Origin: Alkalimarinus coralli | GTDB lineage: Bacteria > Pseudomonadota > Gammaproteobacteria > Pseudomonadales > Oleiphilaceae | NCBI RefSeq assembly: GCF_023650515.1 | Contig: NZ_CP096016.1 | Span: 3,846,001-3,910,000 of the forward strand | DNA length: 64,000 nucleotides | Direction: 5' to 3' | Shown here: piece after piece, positions 1 to 7,532 of the stretch | Layout of the letters: the number at the start of each line of letters is the position of its first letter | Position numbering within the stretch: the stretch's first letter is position 1 | The notes under the pieces: model-generated | Database searches by the model: none | What the model was told of the DNA's origin: nothing | Seen by the model: the letters and a program-made list of their open reading frames with translations, nothing else | Translations under genes and position numbers: made by a program

Positions 1-425
1 ATGTTGGAGTGTGTAGTGGTCTTAGTGTGAGCAGATATTTCAGCATCACCTTCTCGAGTTTTACTATGCGCTTCACGGTACAAGACATACGCTCGCGCCA
101 CTTTGTGCAGCCCTTGTCTCATCAGGCCTAATTCGACCTGGTCTTGAATTTCTTCAATAGGGATAGCACTGCCTTCGGGCTTATTTTTGAAGAAGCTTGC
201 GCTAATGGAGTGCGTCAGTGCATCGACGGTTTCTTTGACCCGTGTTGAGCCGGAGGCAGAACTGCCTTCAACCGCCAGAATGGCTTTGGTTATAGCGGTA
301 GCGATTTTCGCATCATGGTAAGGAACAGCTTGGCCATTGCGTTTAATGACCTGAAATAAACTAACCGCATCGGGATTTGCTAATGGAGAGTCAGTACTCT
401 CTTGAGCAGATAATTCTGAAGACAT
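1..425 (-). CDS. nrdA: Class Ia ribonucleotide reductase alpha subunit, N-terminal part
   Basis: The gene runs off the left edge; only the first 141 codons are present. The translation carries the ATP-cone allosteric module: VIKRNG at residues 26-31, then an alpha-helical segment ending in the VARAYVLYREA signature seen in ribonucleotide reductase large subunits. The enzyme reduces ribonucleotides to deoxyribonucleotides in the cytosol, using a diferric-tyrosyl radical made by NrdB. The ATG is preceded by a purine-rich AAAGGCG. A cobalamin riboswitch lies about 180 bases upstream on the same strand, which implies repression when B12 is plentiful. Assignment to class Ia rather than a B12-dependent class II enzyme is inferred from the ATP cone and the B12 control, because the catalytic domain is outside the window. 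Confidence 0.85.
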   Translation of the reverse strand, partial: MSSELSAQESTDSPLANPDAVSLFQVIKRNGQAVPYHDAKIATAITKAILAVEGSSASGSTRVKETVDALTHSISASFFKNKPEGSAIPIEEIQDQVELGLMRQGLHKVARAYVLYREAHSKTREGDAEISAHTKTTTHSN

Positions 426-602
426 GATAAAGCGCCTTTGTTTTTAATTCGCGTAAAAAGACAATAACTTCGCGAAAAGGGCGGCATGACATAACCGTCA
501 GGCACACAAAAAACAAAAACGTAGGAATACATTTTCATTACCTTATTCGCGAAGGTATGATTGTTTCTCGGAACACAATGGTTAAGTTCATCGTGACGAG
601 AT

Positions 603-826
603 CTTGGGCAGGTCTTCGGACTTAGGGGCCATCAAAAGCATATTGCTTTATCGCCTACAGCGACGGCTTGCTGTTTAAGGTGCTTCTAGTACCAAAATTA
701 GGGTCTACCAGTACCCATAAACAGTGCCTGAGTGTCTGCCACTCGTGTCGCGTTCGTTCCCCAATACCGCTGCGCGTCAGTTCCGGATTCTCACCGGATT
801 CCCTCTTAGTTCTACGATGTTGTTCA
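603..826 (-). promoter_or_regulatory. Cobalamin (B12) riboswitch upstream of nrdA
   Basis: Read on the minus strand, the element has the hallmarks of an adenosylcobalamin aptamer: GGGAATCCGGTGAGAATCC, then CTGACGCGCAGCGGT, a B12-box-like GTGGCAGACACT, and the closing AGTCCGAAGACCTGCC. Order and spacing fit the Cobalamin RNA family. About 180 bases separate it from the nrdA start, room for an expression platform; a small hairpin followed by T-rich sequence occurs there, but I cannot decide between transcriptional and translational control. Confidence 0.93.
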
Positions 827-947
827 AACAAAAAACACAACATAGACGCAAAAAACCAAAGAAAAAGCACTATATATCGCGCTAACTAAATTATCAACAT
901 TTGATTTTAGCTCTAAAGAGCTCTCCCGCTTTGCAGGCTGCGCGCTA

Positions 948-997
948 ATAAAAAACCCATAATAAGGTGCACATTAATACTGCGCATTTATTATGGG
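948..997 (-). terminator. Rho-independent terminator after the ion channel gene
   Basis: Perfect 10-bp stem (CCCATAATAA with TTATTATGGG, 956-965 and 988-997), followed on the minus strand by six T residues. It lies about 40 bases beyond the stop codon of the channel gene at 1036-1839. Confidence 0.8.
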
Positions 998-1035
998 CTT
1001 TGACTCAATACGCAATCTAGCGAGTTTGCGTTAAA

Positions 1036-1839
1036 TCATTGTTTCTTTTGCATATCCACTATCATTTTCTTTAACTCTCTTATCTCGCAATGAAGGTCTA
1101 CAAGCGTTGGCTCTCCCTCGTGTTCAATTTCCCGAGCTTTCGCATGTTCTTCTTCCATTACATTAACAACAATGCCAATCACCATGTTTAAGAAAGCAAA
1201 CGCGGTGAAGAAGATAAACGATAGGTAAAATACCCAGCTCATCGGATAGACTTCCATCGTTTCGTATTGAATATCAGTCCAATCTTCAAACGTCATCACT
1301 CTGAATAGCGTCAACATCGATATAGCGATATTTCCCCACAGTACGGGGTTGATTGTGTTGAACAAAAAACTGCCAATCGCTGCATAGATGTAAAAAATAA
1401 TGAACATCAGCAGCATGACATACCCAAGTTGTGGCAGTGCTTTGATTAACGAGTTAATAAGAATTCGCAGCTCTGGAATGACCGAGACCATCCTGAGTAC
1501 CCGAAACACCCGGACTAACCTGGCAAGCAAAGCCATCTCAGAGTCATTAATGGGGATTAAACTAATCACCACCACCAATGTATCAAACACGTTCCAGCCA
1601 CTTTTAAAAAACTCCCTTTTATGAGGCTCGGCAATAAAACGAATGGTGATTTCAACCAGAAAGAACAGCGTTATAAACAGATCAAGAAATTGGGTGAACG
1701 AAACAGCTGAATCGGGCAACTGATAGGTTTTGGCACCAATTTCAAGCGCCGACACGATAATGATAAAAATAACAAACAGCTCAAATAGTCTATTACTTTT
1801 GAGCCTGAAAAAAGCATCTTGGATGGCTGCGTAGTTCAT
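1036..1839 (-). CDS. Bacterial one-domain voltage-gated cation channel (NaChBac/NavAb type)
   Basis: A 267-residue six-helix channel subunit that would assemble as a tetramer in the inner membrane. S4 lies at about residues 105-125 with arginines every third position (R107, R110, R113, R116). The pore selectivity filter is TFEDWTD at 183-189, S6 follows at about 203-228, and residues 246-267 look like the C-terminal coiled coil that holds the tetramer. Known sodium channels of this family have TLESW(S/A)x. The extra aspartates at filter positions 4 and 7 match those that give engineered CavAb/CaChBac variants calcium selectivity, so a calcium-permeable channel is inferred. The gene stands alone with its own terminator. 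No strong Shine-Dalgarno is visible before the ATG. Confidence 0.92.
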   Translation of the reverse strand: MNYAAIQDAFFRLKSNRLFELFVIFIIIVSALEIGAKTYQLPDSAVSFTQFLDLFITLFFLVEITIRFIAEPHKREFFKSGWNVFDTLVVVISLIPINDSEMALLARLVRVFRVLRMVSVIPELRILINSLIKALPQLGYVMLLMFIIFYIYAAIGSFLFNTINPVLWGNIAISMLTLFRVMTFEDWTDIQYETMEVYPMSWVFYLSFIFFTAFAFLNMVIGIVVNVMEEEHAKAREIEHEGEPTLVDLHCEIRELKKMIVDMQKKQ

Positions 1840-2172
1840 TGATAAGTTCGTTTACAAATTGATGGTGAATGGAAAGCTGGCATTTTACCGGAATATTAAG
1901 CCGCGTATTAAAAAAATATAAAAACAACACCTGTTTTTACCCTGTGCCTGCTTTTACCCTGTACTTATAGAACCACTGGCCTTTGCCAGCAGCAACTTCC
2001 CGTATGTGGAGCCTCAATGCACGCCTTTCAATGACGTTGTTTGATCATTTATGTAGTGGTAAGTACCTATAAGGCACTTATTGAGGCGTGACTTGTATCA
2101 ATATCCGGTTTATTCAACATCATAAAATACCACTTAAGAGGTGTTTTTATCATCACATTAAGGAGACGGATA
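1840..2172. other. Intergenic region, divergent upstream region
   Basis: This 333-base stretch separates the minus-strand channel gene from the plus-strand secreted protein gene and must hold the promoters of both. A short direct repeat (TTTTACCCTGT, twice around 1932-1962) is the only pattern seen. The AAGGAG before the ATG at 2173 is a clear ribosome binding site. Nothing else is recognised. Confidence 0.6.
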
Positions 2173-2577
2173 ATGAACAAAATATTATCACTTGTACTGC
2201 TATCAGTTCTGGCATCGGCAACTCAGGCGGCGGAAGTATATCAGGGAAACGCGGCTGCCAAACTGCTCATAGGAAATACGCTGGAGGCAAATTATAAAAC
2301 GGCTGGCGAGTGTGGCCGCAACGTCTTTTACGAATATTACGAAGAGGGCGGTAAAATTTTCGGCAGAGAACGGAAGATGGAACAGCAGGGCAGCTATACT
2401 CACTATATTGGCAACTGGAAGGTTGAAGACGGACAGCTTTGCACCTCGGTTTATGGTCGCCCCTATTCATGCAGCAGCTACGAAAAAGTAGGAGAAAACA
2501 CATTCAAAAGGAGCTCAGACAACATGCTCATTAATAATGTGAAAATTCATAAGGGCAAATATCGACCTTGTTCGTAG
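2173..2577 (+). CDS. Small secreted protein of unknown function
   Basis: A 134-residue protein with a Sec signal peptide (hydrophobic residues 4-16, cleavage near AxA at about 17-20) and four cysteines in the mature part, suggesting a disulfide-bonded periplasmic or secreted domain. The pattern of a G-N-W core, a W-x-V-x-D-G-x-L-C strand and a C-S-S-Y stretch recalls small DUF995-like beta-rich periplasmic proteins, but the resemblance is weak. AAGGAG sits eight bases before the ATG. No operon partner: the next gene starts 164 bases away behind a palindrome. Confidence 0.75.
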   Translation: MNKILSLVLLSVLASATQAAEVYQGNAAAKLLIGNTLEANYKTAGECGRNVFYEYYEEGGKIFGRERKMEQQGSYTHYIGNWKVEDGQLCTSVYGRPYSCSSYEKVGENTFKRSSDNMLINNVKIHKGKYRPCS

Positions 2578-2615
2578 CCATTCCGATATATCGTCATAGC
2601 CTAGTCATAATAAAC

Positions 2616-2639
2616 GGGCACCGGGTTAACCCAGTGCCC
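2616..2639. terminator. GC-rich palindrome, probable terminator stem
   Basis: A near-perfect inverted repeat (GGGCACCGGGTT with AACCCAGTGCCC, one mismatch) lies 40 bases after the stop codon at 2577. No long T-run follows, so termination activity is a guess. Confidence 0.4.
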
Positions 2640-2741
2640 TGATATTCCCGCTTCAAATACAAACATAGCCCCCCTCTTTGCCTGCTTATCATTTTCCCTT
2701 ACAATTCAGCATACATACATTAACTACCCGATCAGTTTAAT

Positions 2742-5222
2742 ATGCCTGCATCTCGCTTTATTCGCTATTGCCTCCTAACCATTATGACCGCTCTAGTGGT
2801 TGCCGGCTGCGCCAGTATTTATACCACCGATTATGATGCACTGTATGGCCCTGCTGAAATAAAAGATCGCACCATTGGCTGGAGTGAGTTTCAAGGGCGA
2901 GTCGACAAAGGGCATGTCTCTTTTATTAAAGACGTCAAACCGATTCTCGACTCTCGATGTGTCGCTTGCCATGCCTGCAATGACGCGCCTTGCCAGCAGA
3001 AGCTGACCTCTTACGAGGGTATTGATCGTGGCGCCAACAAAGAGCTGGTTTATGATGGTGGCCGGTTGACGGCAATGGAGCCAACCCGTCTGTTTATCGA
3101 TGCGAAAAGCACCGAAAAATGGCGAGAGAAAGGCTTCTACCCCATCCTCAATGAACGCATTGAGAACGCAGAGGCTGATCTAATGGGGTCGCTTCTTTTT
3201 CGGGTATTGAACCAAAAGTTCATCAACCCGCTGTCTGACCATGGCGGCTCCCCCCAACCTCTCCCCGAAACATTTGACCTTAGCCTTAACCGGAATCAAC
3301 AATGCCCGACTATCGAAGAGTTTGATTACTATGAGGAGAAAAACCCGCTCTGGGGAATGCCATTCGGGCTACCGGGTTTAAATGTTCAGGAACTCTCAAC
3401 CATCAACCAATGGCTCTACGAAGGAGCAAAGTTCGAACCACCCGCACCGTTTTCAAATGAGTCACAAAACGCTGCCCGCAAGTGGGAAAAGTTCTTCAAT
3501 GGCTCGTCACTCAAGCAGCAGCTGGTTTCACGTTATCTTTATGAACATCTATTCCTGGGCCATCTTCATTTCAAAAACAGCCCAGACCGAGAGTTTTTCA
3601 AACTGGTGAGATCTTACACACCTCCCGGTGAAGAGATTGATGAAGTACCCACGGTAAGACCCTACGATGATCCTGACACGGACCGAGTGTACTATCGTCT
3701 GCGTCCGATTAAAGCAACCATCGTAGACAAAACACATCTGGTTTATGAACTTAGTGATAAGCGTATGGCGCGATTCAAGCAGCTGTTTCTCGAACCCGAC
3801 TATAAGGTTGAATCTCTGCCATCCTACGAGCCGAAAGTTGCATCTAACCCATTTAGGTCATTTGCGGCAATTCCTGCAAAATCGAAGTACACCTTTTTAC
3901 TCGATGAAGCCCAGTTTTTTATTGGCGGGTTTATCAAAGGACCTGTTTGTCGTGGTCAGATCTCGCTCAACGTCATTGATGACCATTTCTGGGCAATGTT
4001 TCTAGACCCCGACAAAGACCCTGTTAGCCATGATTCTGTATTTCTTGCGCAGCAAGCAAAAAACCTTCGGCTCCCGGCTGCAAAGGAAGATACGCTCAAC
4101 CCAACCAATATCTGGTTCAGGTTTGCACAAGCTCAGAAGCGTTACCGCCAGGCAAAAAACGATTACCTCGATAAACGTTATCAAAACAGTGTCGAAAACA
4201 GCTTGGGCAGTATCTGGAATGGCCGCAACGACAACCTGAAAGATGCCGCTGGCAACCCTATACCCAATGATAACGCGGCACTCACCATCTTCAGGCATTT
4301 TGATAGTGCGACGGTTGTTAAAGGGTTTGAGGGCGGCGAACCCAAGACCGTGTGGATTATCGATTACCCAATATTCGAGCGTATTCACTACCTGTTGGTC
4401 GCAGGATTTAATGTATATGGCAATGTTGGCCACCAGCTATCAACCCGGCTTTACATGGATTACCTGAGGATGGAATCTGAAAACAACTTCCTTGACTTCC
4501 TGCCATCCGACCAGCGAAAACCAATGAGAGATAGCTGGTACCGAGGCGTCGGAACCAACATTATCAGCTACTTCGATAATCCGCTGACAGGCACCGAGCG
4601 GGAATCACGCGTGCGATATCAAACCAAAGAGTACAAAACTGAGCTATTGGGTTATATCGAAAACCAGTTTGCAGGACTTGACCTAACCGACCCGATCAAC
4701 CGGTGTATGGGAGACGGCAATATAAACGCCTGCTCAGCAGGAGAAACCTCGGATCTTGAAAAGCGCATTTTTCCGCACATGCAGCAGCTGGCCAGCATAA
4801 CAGGACATACGCTCAAACCGATACCTGACCTGGCATACTTAAAGGTCATCTCATCACGGGCTGATGAAAAAGCCGTAAGCTACTCGCTTATACACAACCG
4901 CGCTCATACAAATATCTCTTACCTGTTTAATGAGGACTCAAGGTTAGAGCCAGAAAACGATACATTGACCGTAATACCTGGCTATATTGGCAGCTACCCG
5001 AATTTCTACTATCAGGTCAATGAAGCTCAGTTAGCCGACTTCATAGTCCAGCTCACATCGATTAAGACCGCAGAAGATGAAGATCGCTTTATACGGAGTT
5101 ACGGCATAAGGCGAACTGACACCCGATTCTGGGCGTTTAACGACTGGCTAAACAAGGACTACATGCGGCAAGCCCCCATCACAGCAGGCTGGTTCGACCT
5201 TAATCGTTACGAAAATAAGTGA
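2742..5222 (+). CDS. cti: Fatty acid cis/trans isomerase (lipoprotein, c-type heme)
   Basis: An 826-residue protein of the CTI family. The enzyme converts cis-unsaturated fatty acids of membrane phospholipids to trans, which stiffens the membrane under solvent, heat or salt stress. It acts in the periplasm. The start carries a signal peptide with a lipobox (VAGC, Cys23), so it is probably lipid-anchored. The heme c site CVACH is at 73-77, as expected for this cytochrome-like enzyme, with more cysteines just after it (C79, C84). The length is slightly above the roughly 770 residues of the Pseudomonas enzymes. It is a single-gene unit. Solvent-tolerance use fits the alkane-related genes at the right end of the window. 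Confidence 0.92.
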   Translation: MPASRFIRYCLLTIMTALVVAGCASIYTTDYDALYGPAEIKDRTIGWSEFQGRVDKGHVSFIKDVKPILDSRCVACHACNDAPCQQKLTSYEGIDRGANKELVYDGGRLTAMEPTRLFIDAKSTEKWREKGFYPILNERIENAEADLMGSLLFRVLNQKFINPLSDHGGSPQPLPETFDLSLNRNQQCPTIEEFDYYEEKNPLWGMPFGLPGLNVQELSTINQWLYEGAKFEPPAPFSNESQNAARKWEKFFNGSSLKQQLVSRYLYEHLFLGHLHFKNSPDREFFKLVRSYTPPGEEIDEVPTVRPYDDPDTDRVYYRLRPIKATIVDKTHLVYELSDKRMARFKQLFLEPDYKVESLPSYEPKVASNPFRSFAAIPAKSKYTFLLDEAQFFIGGFIKGPVCRGQISLNVIDDHFWAMFLDPDKDPVSHDSVFLAQQAKNLRLPAAKEDTLNPTNIWFRFAQAQKRYRQAKNDYLDKRYQNSVENSLGSIWNGRNDNLKDAAGNPIPNDNAALTIFRHFDSATVVKGFEGGEPKTVWIIDYPIFERIHYLLVAGFNVYGNVGHQLSTRLYMDYLRMESENNFLDFLPSDQRKPMRDSWYRGVGTNIISYFDNPLTGTERESRVRYQTKEYKTELLGYIENQFAGLDLTDPINRCMGDGNINACSAGETSDLEKRIFPHMQQLASITGHTLKPIPDLAYLKVISSRADEKAVSYSLIHNRAHTNISYLFNEDSRLEPENDTLTVIPGYIGSYPNFYYQVNEAQLADFIVQLTSIKTAEDEDRFIRSYGIRRTDTRFWAFNDWLNKDYMRQAPITAGWFDLNRYENK

Positions 5223-5262
5223 AGAGAAGGCAGGGCAACCTACCTTCGTAAAAAGAGTTAAG

Positions 5263-5385
5263 CTTGTCATCCTCGCGAATGCGGGGGTCCATAGATCTGT
5301 AGACTCCGTTCAAAATGGATTTCCGCCCACCCCGGAGTGCTCTCTCCTGCTTCGCAATTCACCTTGTGCGCGGGAATGACAGTGC
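5263..5385. repeat. Degenerate dRS3-like inverted repeat pair
   Basis: A worn copy of the GTCATTCCCGCG...CGGGAATCCA element (5263-5293) faces a second worn copy of opposite orientation whose ends lie at about 5315 and 5382. The pair lies between the convergent ends of cti and the Yip1-like gene. Confidence 0.6.
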
Positions 5386-5413
5386 GGGTCATTCTTTGTT
5401 AAGTCAGTGCCAT

Positions 5414-6016
5414 TCAGCTCACATATACCGGGCCAACACCGATACTCCAGACAACAACACTAATCGCCAGTAGCCCAACCAGCATTACCAAGCCCACAGT
5501 GAGCACAGAGGTTGCGAACATAAACCCGCGCTCTTCGGGAATCTTCATCAGAATAGGCAACCCCTCATACAAGAGATAAACCGAATAGGCCACCGCCGCA
5601 ACACCGGCCAGCATATTAACCCACAGCACCGGATAAACGGCTACAATCCCCATAATCAGCATGGGTGTCGCGGTATATGCCGCGAGAATAACGCCATTGT
5701 GCTCATGCTCTCCTACGCCGTAAGTCACCGCAAAAAAGTCAATTGCACGACCGATCATATAAATGCCTGCAAGGGTTGCCAGATAAAACAGCGCACAGAG
5801 CTGTAGCGCACTTCCCGAAGTGAGCTTCACGACCTCACTTCCACCGACTTGCCAGCCTACCTGAGTGGTGCCGTAATAGGCTGCCGCAGCAGGGAGAAAT
5901 GCTAAAATAAATACATGTGAGAGGTAGAGTTTACTGACAGACTCATGCTCTTCACGGATTGCTTCCCACTCTTGATCTGGATGGGTCAATAGCCCAACAG
6001 TATGTCCTAAGCTCAT
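5414..6016 (-). CDS. Yip1-family integral membrane protein
   Basis: A 200-residue inner-membrane protein with about five hydrophobic helices. It begins with a short cytoplasmic segment containing HPDQEWEAI, which is typical of bacterial Yip1-domain proteins (P-x-x-x-W-x-x-I). The bacterial members have no firmly established function. It is a single gene convergent with cti, and no partner is suggested by the context. Confidence 0.75.
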   Translation of the reverse strand: MSLGHTVGLLTHPDQEWEAIREEHESVSKLYLSHVFILAFLPAAAAYYGTTQVGWQVGGSEVVKLTSGSALQLCALFYLATLAGIYMIGRAIDFFAVTYGVGEHEHNGVILAAYTATPMLIMGIVAVYPVLWVNMLAGVAAVAYSVYLLYEGLPILMKIPEERGFMFATSVLTVGLVMLVGLLAISVVVWSIGVGPVYVS

Positions 6017-6256
6017 AAACTCACTTCCTCTATCTATTGTTTTTATAAAGGTACTCTCTTAGTCTTGGAAACTTGAGCATTTTAGTCAAGAAACTGGTTA
6101 AATTATGATCGTTTAAAAAACAGCGTTGTTATCGTTAAAGGTGATAAAGGCGCAGCCTTTGCTAACAGAAATCTTCAGTGGCAGACTGTTTAGCACGATC
6201 ATCAAGTATTGGTGCGCCTTAACAAACCGAAAACCGAAAACCGAAAAGAAGAGCCG

Positions 6257-7204
6257 ATGCGCTATCTACTTAATATTTTGTTTTCCGTTATATTGCTGCC
6301 TCAGGCTTCTGCCGATGAGTTAGCACTTGAGCAATACTGGGAGCTAGCCGGTTTCGACAATTTGCAGCCGTCTGGGCTTTCATTCTGCGGGAATGATCTG
6401 GTAATGGTGTCAGATCGCCATAACCACCGCATTTTTACCATTCCATTGCTGAACGCCCCATCAACTCAAATCAAAACCTACCGACAAATGAATTTGCTCA
6501 ATGCGCTACCCGATGACTCAAGATGGCAGGAGCAGCTGGCGGATTGGGGTCTCAAATGGACGGATAAGCGTTTTGACTGGGAAGGCGTTCACTGTGACAG
6601 CCATTACTCGCTTTTTCTCGCCAGCGAATCACTCTCTGCGGTCGCCAAAATTGACCTTAAAGGCAACGCCAACTGGGTAACACCGGGCCTTTTTAGTGAA
6701 ATACAGCAACAAGGCTTCGCAACTAGACTAAATACCGGTTTTGAGGGCATTACAGTCCATTCAGATGACATAACGATAGCACTGGAACGTGAGCCCAGAG
6801 GGCTATTGCGGGTCAAAGGAGAAGTACCACTAACAATTATTGATAAACTTAAAGTGATAAAAAATGAAGGCGTAATAAGCCCGCTAAATGCCGACTTTAC
6901 CGGTTTATGGCTTGAGCATGGGCCAAACGACCAGCCTCCCAAACTGTATACGTTAGAACGTAACTTCTTCAGGGTCTGTCGCCGTAACTATGAGCATTGG
7001 GGAGCAGAAGCCTGCTGGAGCTACCATGCAACAGAAAGGTCGCCTGAATTCAGGTTCGAGAACAGTCACTATGGTTTGGCAGAGGGTATTGCACGTTTAG
7101 GGAATAGTATCTACATAATATTGGATAACAATGGCGAACCAAGGTTGAAGTCAGGTAAAAATGCACCGCTGCTATTTAAGTTCAAACGCCCTGATAACTG
7201 GTAG
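6257..7204 (+). CDS. Secreted beta-propeller-like protein (phytase-like family)
   Basis: A 315-residue protein counted from the ATG at 6257. This start is preferred over an upstream in-frame ATG at 6209 because it begins with a clean signal peptide (hydrophobic stretch, then ASA) and has GAAGAG upstream. The mature part contains propeller-like strands: L-x-P-S-G-L-S near the start, DWEGVH in the middle, FEGIT, and a YGLAEGIA motif near the end. These repeated (E/S)G(I/V/L) strands resemble the esterase-like/phytase-like secreted propeller family. Catalytic residues cannot be assigned. Single gene with a strong terminator downstream. Confidence 0.65.
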   Translation: MRYLLNILFSVILLPQASADELALEQYWELAGFDNLQPSGLSFCGNDLVMVSDRHNHRIFTIPLLNAPSTQIKTYRQMNLLNALPDDSRWQEQLADWGLKWTDKRFDWEGVHCDSHYSLFLASESLSAVAKIDLKGNANWVTPGLFSEIQQQGFATRLNTGFEGITVHSDDITIALEREPRGLLRVKGEVPLTIIDKLKVIKNEGVISPLNADFTGLWLEHGPNDQPPKLYTLERNFFRVCRRNYEHWGAEACWSYHATERSPEFRFENSHYGLAEGIARLGNSIYIILDNNGEPRLKSGKNAPLLFKFKRPDNW

Positions 7205-7532
7205 CTCAAGGCTTTCCATCCCAAAATACGCCTTTTTACTCCCCTAATACGCCCTACGGACGATTACACTACGCCCCCATTGCTCTTAATATAGACTCAT
7301 CTTTTCGAAAGAGTGAAACAACATAAACCTTCAGGCCGTTTATGTTGTTCTACTCGACGATTTCCAATCAGGGCCTCCCTACTTTAGCCCTATCGTATAG
7401 CGGTACATGATTAACGTTCGGCATCATGTTACCGCTTTTTTTTTGCTTTTTCTCTTCTAACACGTTCAAATTTCTAATAATGCGAGCCGTTGCTATACTC
7501 AGTAAACCAGCCAATAATTGTTAGAGTAATTA
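7205..7532. other. Intergenic region with two hairpins
   Basis: It holds a perfect 12-bp inverted repeat (7317-7328 with 7338-7349) and, further on, the terminator at 7399-7444. The last 90 bases should hold the promoter of the histidine kinase gene; no obvious -35/-10 pair or strong Shine-Dalgarno was seen. Confidence 0.6.
7399..7444 (+). terminator. Rho-independent terminator
   Basis: The stem AGCGGTACATGAT pairs with ATCATGTTACCGCT (one bulged T) and is followed by nine T residues. It ends transcription from the propeller-protein gene before the histidine kinase gene. Confidence 0.85.

Noticed and set aside
4002-4433. A 143-codon open frame on the minus strand.
   Set aside because: It is antisense to the well supported cti gene and has no recognisable feature.
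6209-6256. An upstream ATG for the propeller-like protein.
   Set aside because: It would put 16 charged residues before a clean signal peptide; the ATG at 6257 has a better ribosome site.
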